A program made the translations under genes and the position numbers. Below the pieces are notes generated by a model. That model ran no database searches. It saw only the letters and a list, made by a program, of their open reading frames with translations, and had not been told where the DNA came from. 64,000 nucleotides of DNA from contig NZ_OY782495.1 in NCBI RefSeq assembly GCF_963677715.1, positions 2,408,001-2,472,000 on the forward strand, given 5' to 3'. This document shows, piece by piece, positions 25,614-38,371 of this stretch (positions within the stretch are counted from its first letter, which is position 1; each line of letters starts with the position of its first letter). The stretch is from an uncultured Bacteroides sp. GTDB taxonomy: Bacteria; Bacteroidota; Bacteroidia; Bacteroidales; Bacteroidaceae.

Positions 25614-26842
25614 ACTTCCCCTTTTACATAGCTAAACGTTATCTTTTCTCAAAGAAGAAGCATAATGCTATTAATATTGTTTCCGGCATTTCTGTTTGCG
25701 GGGTGGCACTTGCTACGTTAGCATTGGTGTGCACTCTTTCTGTGTTTAATGGTTTTCAGGATATGGTGGCTAGTCTTTTTACAGCCTTTGATCCTGAGCT
25801 GAAAATCACGGTTCAGGAGGGAAAAATATTCGATTCTCAAAATGAACGTATTCAGTTATTGCGTACTATTCCTGAAGTTGCTGTTTTCACTGAGACACTT
25901 GAAGAGAATGCAATGGTACAGTACAAAGACCGACAGGTGATGGCTGTCATTAAAGGAGTACAGGATAATTTCGTGCAATTGACGGCAATTGATAGTATAC
26001 TTTACGGTACGGGTGATTTTGTTCTTCACGATTCTATTGTTGAATATGGAGTCATGGGTATTGAACTTGTGTCTACATTAGGTACCGGTATACAATTTGT
26101 CGACCCTTTGCAAGTGTATGCCCCCAAAAGGAATATGAAAATAAATATGGCCAATCCGGCTTCTTCATTTAATATGGAATATTTATATTCGCCAGGCACG
26201 GTCTTTGTCGTCAATCAGCAGAAATATGACAGCCAATATATTTTGACTTCTCTGGCATTTGCTCGCCGATTGTTTGATTATAAATCTGAGGTTTCTGCTA
26301 TAGAATTGAAGATAAAGTCCGGATATAACATATCTTCCGTTAAATCGAAAATAGAAAAATTACTTGGAAGCTCATTTGTTGTGCAAGATCGTTTTCAGCA
26401 ACAGGCAGATGTGTTTCGTATTATGGAAATAGAGAAGCTCATCTCTTATGTTTTTCTAACATTTATATTGGTAATAGCTTGCTTTAATGTGATAGGATCG
26501 TTGTCCATGCTTATTCTGGATAAGAAGGAGGATGTTCTTACGTTACGCTATATGGGTGCGGATAATCGTCTTGTTTCCCGAATATTCCTTTTTGAAGGAC
26601 GGATGATTTCAGTGTGTGGCGCTCTTATTGGTATTGTTTTAGGACTCATTCTTTGTTTCATTCAACAACGGTTTGGGATTATTTCACTTGGGGGAACCAA
26701 TGGTAGTTTTGTAGTTGATGCTTATCCTGTCAGTGTACATTTTAGTGATATTTTTCTCATCTTTGTAACTGTGATTGCCGTAGGTTTTCTTTCTGTATGG
26801 TATCCGGTACGCTATTTAAGTAAGAAGCTATTGCAGAAATAA
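25610..26842 (+). CDS. FtsX/LolC-E-type ABC transporter permease
   Basis: 410 residues, GTG start overlapping the rbfA stop codon. The N-terminus FYIAKRYLFSKKKHNAINIVSG and first membrane segment are typical of LolC/LolE. The periplasmic domain spans about 45-270, and three further membrane segments follow (about 275-300, 325-350, 375-395). Lol permeases release lipoproteins from the inner membrane. No LolD-like ATPase gene is adjacent, so the partner must be elsewhere. Confidence 0.9.
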   Translation: MNFPFYIAKRYLFSKKKHNAINIVSGISVCGVALATLALVCTLSVFNGFQDMVASLFTAFDPELKITVQEGKIFDSQNERIQLLRTIPEVAVFTETLEENAMVQYKDRQVMAVIKGVQDNFVQLTAIDSILYGTGDFVLHDSIVEYGVMGIELVSTLGTGIQFVDPLQVYAPKRNMKINMANPASSFNMEYLYSPGTVFVVNQQKYDSQYILTSLAFARRLFDYKSEVSAIELKIKSGYNISSVKSKIEKLLGSSFVVQDRFQQQADVFRIMEIEKLISYVFLTFILVIACFNVIGSLSMLILDKKEDVLTLRYMGADNRLVSRIFLFEGRMISVCGALIGIVLGLILCFIQQRFGIISLGGTNGSFVVDAYPVSVHFSDIFLIFVTVIAVGFLSVWYPVRYLSKKLLQK

Positions 26843-26939
26843 AGATATTTATTCTTGTTTTTTCATCACGATTTCTTTGGAAAGGGAATAGTAGTTATGC
26901 CTTTTTCGAAGAATTATTCTTTGCATAATTGAAATATGC

Positions 26940-26947
26940 TATCTTTG
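26940..26947 (+). promoter_or_regulatory. -7 element for the SusR-like regulator
   Basis: TATCTTTG, 28 bp before the ATG at 26975; TTTG at 26920-26923 is slightly too close for an ideal -33 element. Confidence 0.55.
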
Positions 26948-26974
26948 CATTGTTACACCTAAGAATAAATATTT

Positions 26975-28624
26975 ATGAAATATCGCTTGTTCCTTTTTAT
27001 GCTTGTCTTCATCAGTATGCCGCTTTTTGCTCAACAGCAGGTGGATTCTTTATTGAAAGTGCTTGATCTTACCATTAAAAACAGTGATCAATATGAAAAA
27101 CTGAAAACCCAACGTATTAGCATGATAAAAGACGGGCTAAAAAATCCAGAGATATCGAAAGAAGATAAATATCGTATAAATGCCCAATTGTATAATGAAT
27201 ATGAATCTTATATTTGTGATTCGGCCCGATTCTACATTAATCAGAACATTTCAATAGCTTCTCAGTTGAGGAATCGAACTTGGCAGAATGAATCCATGAT
27301 CAAAAAAGCACATATCTTGGCTACTTCCGGACTTTATGCAGAAGCAATGAAAGTACTTGAGTCTGTTCAGAAACAAACTTTATCTCTTTCAAAACTGGCA
27401 GAATACTATATTACTTTTGAGAACGTTTATTTGTACCAGGCTGAGTATGTTTCCGGTGATGAATATATGTATGATTATCTGAATCTAATGAATGTTTATC
27501 GAGATTCTGTCTTAAATGTCGTTTCTGAAGGCTCTTATGAATACATAATTACTAAGGTTCCTAAACTTGTGGATAAAGGGGAATTTAAAGAGGCTGAAAC
27601 GCTGTTGTATAACTATCTACCCGGCGTGTCTTCCGGTACCAGAAATTACTCCGTGTTGACTTCTATTCTTGCATTTGTTTATCAATGTACACATCAAACG
27701 GAATTAAGAAAGATTAATTTAATAAAAAGTGCTATCTCGGACGTAAAGGCGGTTGTGAAAGAAAATAATTCTATTCGTTCATTGGCGGAGTTGCTTTATG
27801 AAGAAGGCCAGATAGTGCGTGCGGATCATTATGTAAAGGCTAGTATGGAAGATGCTAATTTTTACAATGCCCGTTTGAGGAATTTACAGGCATCTAAGAT
27901 GCTTCCTATCATTGATAATGCTTATCAGCTGGAAAAAGAAATGCAGCGAAAGAAACTGCAAATGCTGCTTATTGTTATCAGTATATTGTCTGTGTTCCTG
28001 ATGATAGCTATTGTTTTGGTGATTCGGCAAGTGAAGAAATTGGCAAAAGCTCGCCAAGAAGTGATGAATGCTAATAAGGAATTACATAAACTTAATAATG
28101 ATTTAATAGAAGCTAATAATCAGCAAAGGCTCACAAACAATTCTTTAACGGAGGCAAATCGTATAAAGGAAGAATATATAGGACGTTTTCTTGGCCTTTG
28201 TTCTGTATACATCGATAAGCTTGAGATATATCGAAGAATGTTAAATAAGAAAGCGGCTTCCGGTAAAGTGGAAGAACTGTATGCTACTTTAAAATCCTCC
28301 CAATTCATAGAAGACGAGTTGAAGGAGTTTTATCATAATTTTGATAGTTCATTTTTGAGTATCTTTCCCGAATTTGTAGAATGCTTTAATCGATTGCTGC
28401 CGGAAGAAGAAAGAATTCTACCTAAACAAGGTGAACAATTGACTACGGAGCTCCGCATATTTGCGCTTATCCGTTTGGGAATTACGGATAGTCTGAAAAT
28501 AGCAAATTTTCTTCGTTATTCCATTACTACTATTTATACTTATCGTTCTAAACTGCGGAACAAATCTATCTGTCGTGAAAGATTTGAAGAAGAAGTGACG
28601 AAAATCGGTTCTTTTCGAGCATAA
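26975..28624 (+). CDS. SusR-like membrane-anchored regulator (DUF6377 type)
   Basis: 549 residues. Signal peptide (about 1-19, ending LFAQ). An extracytoplasmic helical, TPR-like sensor region spans about 20-325, with one membrane helix at about 329-351. A coiled coil follows (KLAKARQEVMNANKELHKL...), and then a cytoplasmic C-terminal region with a helix-turn-helix (RIFALIRLGITDSLKIANFL, then SITTIYTYRSKLRNKS). This layout matches SusR, the maltose-responsive activator of starch utilisation in Bacteroides, and the DUF6377 group. It sits immediately upstream of SusC and SusD genes and a SusB-like gene, so control of that locus is very likely. Confidence 0.85.
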   Translation: MKYRLFLFMLVFISMPLFAQQQVDSLLKVLDLTIKNSDQYEKLKTQRISMIKDGLKNPEISKEDKYRINAQLYNEYESYICDSARFYINQNISIASQLRNRTWQNESMIKKAHILATSGLYAEAMKVLESVQKQTLSLSKLAEYYITFENVYLYQAEYVSGDEYMYDYLNLMNVYRDSVLNVVSEGSYEYIITKVPKLVDKGEFKEAETLLYNYLPGVSSGTRNYSVLTSILAFVYQCTHQTELRKINLIKSAISDVKAVVKENNSIRSLAELLYEEGQIVRADHYVKASMEDANFYNARLRNLQASKMLPIIDNAYQLEKEMQRKKLQMLLIVISILSVFLMIAIVLVIRQVKKLAKARQEVMNANKELHKLNNDLIEANNQQRLTNNSLTEANRIKEEYIGRFLGLCSVYIDKLEIYRRMLNKKAASGKVEELYATLKSSQFIEDELKEFYHNFDSSFLSIFPEFVECFNRLLPEEERILPKQGEQLTTELRIFALIRLGITDSLKIANFLRYSITTIYTYRSKLRNKSICRERFEEEVTKIGSFRA

Positions 28625-28849
28625 AAATCCTTGATGCGTGTATTCATTCTGCATTTGATTTCTCCATTCAATTTATTTTTTTGTAGTGCATGTTTGATGA
28701 TAATCATCTGATATACAGTTATATACTCATTGTGCGTATTTAGATATTTTTTAGTATGCGGAGAGGTGTGCTTTTTTTTATTTGATATTTGCATTGTTGC
28801 TTCACAGGAAGAAGTGACAGGACAATAATTGATTAAAATCTAGTAAGTT

Positions 28850-31800
28850 ATGAAAAGCGCAAAAAGAAAAAAAAGTTTCTGCAAGCAATTCTTTCTCTTG
28901 ATAGGGCTGTTCTTCTCGGTAAGTGCAGCGGCACAGCAAGTAAGAGTGTCTGGAACGGTGAAAGATGCTATTGGTGAGCCAGTAATTGGAGCTAATGTGT
29001 TGATAAAAGGAACAACCAATGGTACGATTACCGATTTGGACGGAAGATATGTGTTGTATAGTGCAAACTTGAAAAAAGATGTGTTGGTCTTCTCATTTAT
29101 TGGCTATAAGAATGTTGAAAAGCCTTGTCAGGGAAGGACTGAAATCAATGCAACATTGGTGGAAGATGCACAAGCGCTTGCCGAAGTGGTTGTTATCGGA
29201 TACGGACAGGTTCGCAAAAGTGATGCTACCGGTTCACTAACTTCGGTTAAAGCCGATCCGTCTATTCGTGGTCTGGCTCCTAATGCTCAGGATATGTTGG
29301 TAGGTAAAATTGCCGGAGTTAATATTACTAATGCCGGTGGTTCCCCCTCGGCAGGAGCTACAATTCGTATTCGTGGAGGTTCTTCACTCTCGGCCAGCAA
29401 TGATCCATTAATTATTATCGATGGAGTACCTCTTGATAATGGTGGTATCGGAGGTGTAGGCAATTTGTTAAGCACCGTTAACCCCACGGATATTGAATCT
29501 TTCACTGTGCTAAAGGATGCTTCTGCAACTGCAATTTATGGCTCACGTGCATCTAACGGTGTTATTATAATTACCACGAAGAAAGGGAGTAGTGGTAAGG
29601 TTCGGGTTACTTATGACGGAAATGTATCTGTGGGAACCCGGGTTGATGAAGTAAAAGTAATGAATGGGGATGAGTTTCGCTCATTCGTGACCGAGACGTT
29701 TACAGGATTAACGAACCAGGATGAGGTAATTGGTAAATTAGGGCAGGCCAATACAGATTGGCAAGGTGAAATATTCCGCACAGCGGTCAGCACTGAGCAT
29801 AATTTGAGCGTATATGGTTCTGTGAAAGACGTTCTTCCCTATCGCATTTCTATGGGATATACCAATCTCAATGGTATTCTAAAGACTTCTAATATGGAAC
29901 GCTATACCGGTAGTATTTCTCTTACTCCTTCCTTACTTGATAATCATCTGAACATGACTTTGAATGGTAAAGGGATGTATGTGAAGAACCGTTTTGCATC
30001 TCAAGGAGCTATCGGTGCCGCCGTCTCAATGGATCCTACGCAACCGGTATACGATGAGAATAGCCCTTATGGAGGTTATTTTACGTGGACTGGTGCCGAT
30101 GGGAATATACTGGGTGTTGCTACGAAAAATCCTCTTTCTTTATTGGAAATGACCAATGACAATTCAGAAGTATTTAACTTCATAGGTAATGCACAGCTTG
30201 ATTATAAAGTACATTTCTTTCCCGATTTGCACTTTAACCTGAATGTAGGATTAGACTATTCAAAAAGTACAGGACATAAATATACTTCCGAATTTGCACC
30301 ATCGGATTATCTCAATGGAGGATACGATGGAAATTGGGAACAAAGACGCCGGAATAGTCTACTCGATTTTTATGCCCAGTACATGAAGAATCTCGGATTC
30401 CTGGATAGTCATATTGACATAATGGGCGGATATTCATGGCAACACTATTGGCGGTCAGGGAATAATCACGATTATAGAGTGTCAAAAATTGATGCGGAAG
30501 GAAATCCGGAAGTCATCAGCATAAATAACTATGAAACAGAGAATTATATCGTATCCTTCTTTGGCCGCTTGAATTATAGTATTAAAGACAAGTATTTGCT
30601 TACATTCACCTTGCGTGATGATGGTTCATCTCGTTTTCATAAAAATAATCGTTGGGGAATATTTCCTTCTGTAGCGCTGGCTTGGAGGGTTATCAATGAA
30701 GACTTTATTAAAGACTCGAAAATAATAAGTGATCTTAAACTACGTTTAGGCTGGGGTATAACCGGGCAACAGGATATTAACCAGGGAGATTATCCTTATA
30801 TGGGGCGTTATGAGTATAGCGTTGGTAATCAGGCCAATTATATTTGGGGTTATAGTAACGGCGTAGCAAACTGGATGTCACTAATTCGACCTACTTCCTT
30901 TAATCCTGATTTGAAGTGGGAATCTACTGCCACTTATAATGTCGGCTTAGACTATGGTTTCCTGAAAAATCGCATTACTGGTTCTTTGGATTTCTATTAT
31001 CGTAAAACGAAGGATTTGATCAATGCTGAAACAAAAGTAGCGGCCGGAACTAACTTTAGCGAATATGTGGTAGCCAATATTGGTTCATTGAAGAACATGG
31101 GTACTGAATTTTCAGTTAATGTGATTCCAGTACAGACCAAATCCTGGGAATGGGAATTGGGAGCTAATGTTGCATATAATAAAAATGAAATTACAGAGTT
31201 AAGTTATGGTGATAACAAAAATGCCATTCGGCGTTATGGAACTACCGGTGGAGATGGAGGCTTCCAATTAATGGCTCATACTGTCGGTAATCCCGCCGGG
31301 ATGTATTATGTGTACGAACAACTTTATGATACAAGCGGAAAACCCATTGAAGGATTTTATAAGGATCGTAATAATGATGGACAGATTAACGAACAAGATT
31401 TGTATCTTTATCATAAGCCGGCTCCAGACTGGACGTTTGGTTTGAATACCAAATTATCATGGAAAGTATGGGATATTTCTCTTGCCGGACACGGAAGTAC
31501 AGGTAACTATAATTATAATGCTATTGCAGCTAATAATGCCGAACTGAGTTCTGCTCGCGTGTATGCTAATGAATTCTTGTCGAATAGGGTAATGAGTGCA
31601 TTTGATACCCGTTTTCAAACTAAAAAAGTATTATCAGACTACTATGTTCAGGATGCTTCTTTCTTTCGTATTGATAACATCACATTAGGTTGGTCTTTTG
31701 ATCACATAGCTAAAACGGCTATTAAAGGACGTGTTTATGGTACTGTGCAGAATCCGGTAGTATTTACAAAATATAAAGGGTTGGATCCGGAAGTTGCCGG

Positions 31801-31867
31801 AGGTGTGGACAATGATTTTTATCCCAGACCTTTAACCGTGATGTTTGGAGTCAGTATTAATTTCTAA
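28850..31867 (+). CDS. SusC-like TonB-dependent outer-membrane receptor
   Basis: 1005 residues. Signal peptide ends SAAAQQ. Residues about 30-105 are the carboxypeptidase-D-like domain (VRVSGTVKDAIGEPVIGANV). The TonB-box region EVVVIGYGQVRKSDATGSL precedes the plug (IRIRGGSSLSASNDPLIIID) and the 22-strand barrel, which ends with VMFGVSINF. Imports bound malto-oligosaccharides using TonB energy, together with the SusD-like lipoprotein encoded 13 bp downstream. The 225-bp upstream gap should hold its regulated promoter, but no exact TAnnTTTG was found there. Confidence 0.95.
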   Translation: MKSAKRKKSFCKQFFLLIGLFFSVSAAAQQVRVSGTVKDAIGEPVIGANVLIKGTTNGTITDLDGRYVLYSANLKKDVLVFSFIGYKNVEKPCQGRTEINATLVEDAQALAEVVVIGYGQVRKSDATGSLTSVKADPSIRGLAPNAQDMLVGKIAGVNITNAGGSPSAGATIRIRGGSSLSASNDPLIIIDGVPLDNGGIGGVGNLLSTVNPTDIESFTVLKDASATAIYGSRASNGVIIITTKKGSSGKVRVTYDGNVSVGTRVDEVKVMNGDEFRSFVTETFTGLTNQDEVIGKLGQANTDWQGEIFRTAVSTEHNLSVYGSVKDVLPYRISMGYTNLNGILKTSNMERYTGSISLTPSLLDNHLNMTLNGKGMYVKNRFASQGAIGAAVSMDPTQPVYDENSPYGGYFTWTGADGNILGVATKNPLSLLEMTNDNSEVFNFIGNAQLDYKVHFFPDLHFNLNVGLDYSKSTGHKYTSEFAPSDYLNGGYDGNWEQRRRNSLLDFYAQYMKNLGFLDSHIDIMGGYSWQHYWRSGNNHDYRVSKIDAEGNPEVISINNYETENYIVSFFGRLNYSIKDKYLLTFTLRDDGSSRFHKNNRWGIFPSVALAWRVINEDFIKDSKIISDLKLRLGWGITGQQDINQGDYPYMGRYEYSVGNQANYIWGYSNGVANWMSLIRPTSFNPDLKWESTATYNVGLDYGFLKNRITGSLDFYYRKTKDLINAETKVAAGTNFSEYVVANIGSLKNMGTEFSVNVIPVQTKSWEWELGANVAYNKNEITELSYGDNKNAIRRYGTTGGDGGFQLMAHTVGNPAGMYYVYEQLYDTSGKPIEGFYKDRNNDGQINEQDLYLYHKPAPDWTFGLNTKLSWKVWDISLAGHGSTGNYNYNAIAANNAELSSARVYANEFLSNRVMSAFDTRFQTKKVLSDYYVQDASFFRIDNITLGWSFDHIAKTAIKGRVYGTVQNPVVFTKYKGLDPEVAGGVDNDFYPRPLTVMFGVSINF

Positions 31868-31880
31868 ATAAGAAGATATT

Positions 31881-33458
31881 ATGAAAAAAATAATAGATAA
31901 AGCTGTTTTTGCTGCGATTTGTGGAGCTATGTTGTCGCTGGCTTCCTGTATCAGTGATTTGGATACTGTTCCATTGACAGATAATGTTTTATTACCCGAA
32001 ACTGCATGGGCAAATCAAGATACTTATGCACAATTTGTTGCCAAAATTTACGCTGGCTTTGCACTGTCAGGTAATGAAGGTCCGTCGGGAATGCCCGATA
32101 TTGTAGGCAGTGATCAGGGAGAGGCTACTTTTCTGCGCTCTTATTGGAATTTGCAAGAGTTGCCTACGGATGAGGCCGTAATAGCTTGGAGTGACGATGG
32201 ACTGAATGGACTTCAGTTCAATCAATGGACGTCCAGTAATCGATTCTGTGAATTAAACTATAATCGTATGTTGCTTAATGTAGCTTTCTGCAATGAATAT
32301 CTGCGACAAACAACTCCTGATGTTTTGGACACACGAGGAGTGGATGAAACAATGAAATCTAAGATAGAGACATATAGATATGAAGTACGTACATTGCGTG
32401 CTATGAATTACTATTTTCTTATCGATTTATTTGGAAGTGTGCCTTACATAACCGAGAATGATGGTGTTGGTTCTTATTTACCGGAACAGAAAGATCGTAC
32501 ATTCTTATTTCCATGGATTGAATCCGAGTTGAAAGCATGCGAAGGCCATTTACCAGCAAAAAGTGCAGAGAACTATGGTAAAGTGAATGATCCTACGGTG
32601 TGGATGCTCTTAGCTAAAATGTACCTGAATGCAGAAGTTTATATTGGAGAAAATCGCTATACTGATTGCCTTACTTATCTTAATAAAATAATGACAACAG
32701 GATATTCTCTTGATAAAACCTATAAAAATATGTTTGGAGCGGATAATAATAAATCTTCTGAGATTATTTTCCCGATAGCTTTTGATGGAAAATCGGCTAC
32801 GTCTTATGGGGGCACTACTTATTTGATGGCAGCAGCTTATGGTTCGGACATGGATCCCGGGACAAACTTCGGATTGGCTCAATCATGGTCGGGTGTGCGT
32901 TCTTCAGAGGCATTGACTTCTTTGTTTGATGAAAATGATAAACGTGGCTTATTCTGGAAAGACAAAAGAACTCAGGCTACAACTCAATGGAGTGATTATA
33001 ATTCCGGTTGGGCAGTGATTAAGTATACAAATATGAATAGTGATGGTACACCGGGTTCAGATAATGTATTTCCGGATACGGATTTTCCGATGTATCGTTT
33101 GGCTGACGCTTACTTGATGTACGCCGAAGCTGTGTTGAGAGGTGGAGAAGGCGGAAGCAAGTCCCAGGCCTTATCTTATGTCAATGATTTGCGAATTCGT
33201 GCCGGAATTAATATTATAGGCGATTCGGATTTGACGCTTCAGTTTATATTAGATGAGCGGGCACGCGAACTTTATTGGGAAGGCCATCGTCGTACAGACT
33301 TAATTCGTTTTAGCTTTTTCACTAAAAGTTATGCCTGGCCATGGAAGAACGGAGTATATGCCGGTACTGCCAATATAGACGATAAATATAATTTATACCC
33401 TATCCCTGCCGCCGAGATGGTAGCAAATCCTAACATGAAACAGAATCCGGGTTTTTAA
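31881..33458 (+). CDS. SusD-like glycan-binding surface lipoprotein
   Basis: 525 residues. Lipoprotein signal with Cys about residue 23 (SLASC), followed by ISDLD, an acidic stretch that fits surface export in Bacteroides. RagB/SusD helical fold; typical blocks include RYEVRTLRAMNYYFLIDLFG, WMLLAKMYLNAEVYIG, MYRLADAYLMYAEAVLRGG and the C-terminal ELYWEGHRRTDLIRF. It caps the SusC barrel and binds starch fragments. Second gene of the operon. Confidence 0.95.
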   Translation: MKKIIDKAVFAAICGAMLSLASCISDLDTVPLTDNVLLPETAWANQDTYAQFVAKIYAGFALSGNEGPSGMPDIVGSDQGEATFLRSYWNLQELPTDEAVIAWSDDGLNGLQFNQWTSSNRFCELNYNRMLLNVAFCNEYLRQTTPDVLDTRGVDETMKSKIETYRYEVRTLRAMNYYFLIDLFGSVPYITENDGVGSYLPEQKDRTFLFPWIESELKACEGHLPAKSAENYGKVNDPTVWMLLAKMYLNAEVYIGENRYTDCLTYLNKIMTTGYSLDKTYKNMFGADNNKSSEIIFPIAFDGKSATSYGGTTYLMAAAYGSDMDPGTNFGLAQSWSGVRSSEALTSLFDENDKRGLFWKDKRTQATTQWSDYNSGWAVIKYTNMNSDGTPGSDNVFPDTDFPMYRLADAYLMYAEAVLRGGEGGSKSQALSYVNDLRIRAGINIIGDSDLTLQFILDERARELYWEGHRRTDLIRFSFFTKSYAWPWKNGVYAGTANIDDKYNLYPIPAAEMVANPNMKQNPGF

Positions 33459-33480
33459 TTCAAATTTCAATAATTACATT

Positions 33481-34641
33481 ATGAAGACATATAGATATTT
33501 TTTGAATATAATTGTTTGCATGCTGTTTCTTTGTGCATGTAGCGAAAAAGACACAGAACCTGTGCTAACTCGTGTTGATTCGAGTTCGCTCAATGCTTTA
33601 CCTTTTCAGAGCATTGTGCTCAGTCAGCCAGCAGAGTTAAGCAGTCCTCTATTGTGTACGGTTACCTGGACGGGTACTCAGTTTTATTTTGACGACTCAA
33701 CGAGTCCGTTACCGGCCGGACCGGTCAGCTATACACTTGAGATAGCCAAAGTTAACGAGAACTTTGCTGCTGCACAATCCTTGGCGGTTACTAACTCACT
33801 TTACGCTGATCTATTAATTAAGGATATTAATAAACTTCTGATTGAGAAATTTGAAGTGCAGCCCGGAGATACTTTTGACGCTGAAATTCGGGTGGTGGCT
33901 ACTTACGGTGAAGGATTGGCAAAGTCTGTAGTTTCTTCTAATACTGTTAAGTTAAGTATAACGACTTATAAAGAAGAGCAGGAAGTCCCTGTCTTGAAGA
34001 GAATATACATTTGTGGAAATATGAATGGTTGGGACAATACGAACACTGATTTTATGATGTTCCGCGACGATAGCGATCCGACAAATGAGGTTTATACATA
34101 TACCGGACGTATCGAAGCCGGCTGTTACTTTAAATTTTGTCCTGAAGAATCATTGGGTACCTATAAAATGTACTGCGATAATGGTGCTGGGCAGGTGAGT
34201 TATGAAGATCGTGGAGATGGCTCTTTCTTCAATGAAATTGAGGGCTACAAAACAATTACTTTGAATTTGAAAGAGATGACTTGCACAATTACGGATTATG
34301 ATATGTCTCAGGCCAAAGAATGGGAAATGATAAATTTTGTAGGCGATTTCTGTGGATGGGGAGCTGATGATGCTGATCCGGCCATGACGCAATCAGCGTA
34401 CGATCCACACATTTGGAATCTTGCTCTGAACATTGATAATCCGGGTTATGGGGTGAAGTTCCGGGTTAGCCATAGTTGGGATAATAGATGGTGTCCTTTT
34501 GTGCCAACAGATATTCCTTACGGAAAGGCTGAATACAATCCCACATCACAGGATAATAATATAAGTATACAAGAGGCAGGAGATTATTATGTGAAGTTTA
34601 ACGATCTGACGGGTCACTATATTGTAATGTTACAGAAATGA
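33481..34641 (+). CDS. SusE/SusF-like starch-binding lipoprotein
   Basis: 386 residues. Signal with lipobox (LFLCAC) then SEKDTEP, an acidic surface-export type stretch. Residues about 35-165 form a SusE-like N-domain (QPAELSSPLLCTVTW). Two starch-binding modules follow: one starting IYICGNMNGWDN (about 177-275), and one starting NFVGDFCGWGADDAD (about 285-386), whose Trp residues stack on glucose rings in SusE/F. Its stop codon overlaps the start of the amylase gene (ATGA). The locus has only one such protein, where B. thetaiotaomicron has SusE and SusF. Confidence 0.9.
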   Translation: MKTYRYFLNIIVCMLFLCACSEKDTEPVLTRVDSSSLNALPFQSIVLSQPAELSSPLLCTVTWTGTQFYFDDSTSPLPAGPVSYTLEIAKVNENFAAAQSLAVTNSLYADLLIKDINKLLIEKFEVQPGDTFDAEIRVVATYGEGLAKSVVSSNTVKLSITTYKEEQEVPVLKRIYICGNMNGWDNTNTDFMMFRDDSDPTNEVYTYTGRIEAGCYFKFCPEESLGTYKMYCDNGAGQVSYEDRGDGSFFNEIEGYKTITLNLKEMTCTITDYDMSQAKEWEMINFVGDFCGWGADDADPAMTQSAYDPHIWNLALNIDNPGYGVKFRVSHSWDNRWCPFVPTDIPYGKAEYNPTSQDNNISIQEAGDYYVKFNDLTGHYIVMLQK

Positions 34642-35996
34642 GAATTAAACCACTATTTGTTCTAATGGTGATCGCCTTTATTAGTTGTAGTAGTAATCCG
34701 GATATAACTGATCCGGATACTTCTGGCAACCAAGGGGTCTCTGTCATTAGCAAAAACAACCGGGTTATTTATGAAGTAAATGTCCGCAATTATTCGGCCG
34801 AAGGCAACTTTGCCGGAGTAGAGAAAGATCTTCCAAGACTGAAGAGCCTGGGAGCGGATATCCTTTGGTTGATGCCTATTCATCCTATCGGTAAAGAAAA
34901 TAGAGAAGGAACCAAAGGTAGTCCGTATGCAGTGAAAGATTATAAAGCGGTGAATCCCGATTATGGGACATTAGCCGATTTACAATCTCTGGTAAAAGCT
35001 GCTCATGCCGCTAATATGGAAATCTGGTTGGATTGGGTTGCTAATCATACTGCCTGGGATCATGTTTGGGTAAAAGATCATCTTGACTATTATGCCGAAA
35101 AAGAAGGTGTAAGGCCATATTCGCCAAATGACTGGGGAGATGTTATTCAATTGGATTACAATAATGCGGCTATGCGTGCGGCCATGATAGACGCTATAAA
35201 ATATTGGGTGCAGGAAGCTGATATTGACGGTTTCCGGTGTGATGCCGCCTCTTTTATACCTCTTTCCTTTTGGAGAGAAGCCCGTGCGGAGGTTAATAAG
35301 ATCAAAAACATCACTTGGCTGGCCGAAGGAGATAATCCTGAGTATATGGAGGTGTTCGACTATGATTATGCTTGGGAATTTAACACTCAACTCAATACAT
35401 TTGGTAAAGAAAATAATGTAACTGCTCTTATTGATGCTTGTCGAAAGTTGTATGATAACAGTAATTACTCAGCTAAAGGGAGGATGGTTTTTTTGACGAA
35501 CCATGATCTGAATGCTTATGACGGAACTGAATTTGTTCGTTATGGCGATGCCCTTTTGCCATTAACCGTACTTTCTTTTACTATTTACGATATGCCGCTG
35601 ATATATAACGGACAAGAAATAGGCATGAATAAGTCAATGGGGCTATTTGATATAGAGAAGGTGCAGTGGAGTCCTGTAAATCAGACGATCAGCAACCTTA
35701 TAAAAAAGCTCACGCAACTTAAGAGAACTCAGCTTGCACTTGAAAGCGGAGCCGGTCGTGGAACACTTACCTGCTATCAGATGTCAAGTGATAAAGTCTT
35801 TGCCTATTCACGTAAGAAAGGGAGTAATGAGGTACTTGTATTGCTTAATTTCGGGCCTTCTCCTGTTAATGTGCGTTTTAGTGATCAGGCACCTTCGGGC
35901 AACTTTACTAATTACTTAAAATCCGGTAATCAGGAATTTACTTCTCAGACAGTACTGACTCTTCCGGCCAATGGATATGCGATATATGTCAAGTAA
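34638..35996 (+). CDS. GH13 alpha-amylase family surface lipoprotein
   Basis: 452 residues. Lipobox FISC with lipidated Cys at residue 17, then SSNPDITDPD. GH13 barrel motifs: LDWVANHT (region I); GFRCDAAS with nucleophile D202 and R200 (region II); WLAEGD with acid/base E230 (region III); FLTNHD with D290 (region IV). A C-terminal beta domain ends at 452. Cuts alpha-1,4-glucans, probably at the cell surface like SusG, although it is shorter than SusG as I recall it (about 690 residues) and shows no inserted binding module. Exact product pattern unknown. Confidence 0.92.
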   Translation: MRIKPLFVLMVIAFISCSSNPDITDPDTSGNQGVSVISKNNRVIYEVNVRNYSAEGNFAGVEKDLPRLKSLGADILWLMPIHPIGKENREGTKGSPYAVKDYKAVNPDYGTLADLQSLVKAAHAANMEIWLDWVANHTAWDHVWVKDHLDYYAEKEGVRPYSPNDWGDVIQLDYNNAAMRAAMIDAIKYWVQEADIDGFRCDAASFIPLSFWREARAEVNKIKNITWLAEGDNPEYMEVFDYDYAWEFNTQLNTFGKENNVTALIDACRKLYDNSNYSAKGRMVFLTNHDLNAYDGTEFVRYGDALLPLTVLSFTIYDMPLIYNGQEIGMNKSMGLFDIEKVQWSPVNQTISNLIKKLTQLKRTQLALESGAGRGTLTCYQMSSDKVFAYSRKKGSNEVLVLLNFGPSPVNVRFSDQAPSGNFTNYLKSGNQEFTSQTVLTLPANGYAIYVK

Positions 35997-36017
35997 TTAT
36001 AATACAAAATAAGATAA

Positions 36018-38165
<2,148 letters not shown>

Positions 38166-38282
38166 TGGAATTAACTTCCGGCATTTAATATTTTAGTTAA
38201 CAATAGGATGAGCATGGACTGTGAAGTTCGTGCTCTTTTTTACTATGTATGTGTTTGGTACTAGAAAAAAATATTGGTATCT

Positions 38283-38321
38283 ACTAAAGAGGTCTTCCCT
38301 TGTAAGGAAGACTTCTTTAGT
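38283..38321. terminator. Hairpin at the end of the starch locus
   Basis: 16-bp stem (38283-38298 with 38306-38321, one wobble) between the convergent SusB and YfhO genes. The flanks carry TTGGTATCT as a direct repeat on both sides, the second copy running into TTTTTAA. Confidence 0.65.
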
Positions 38322-38371
38322 GGATATTTTGGTTGGTATCTTTTTAATGTAGCATAACTTTGACTGTTGTG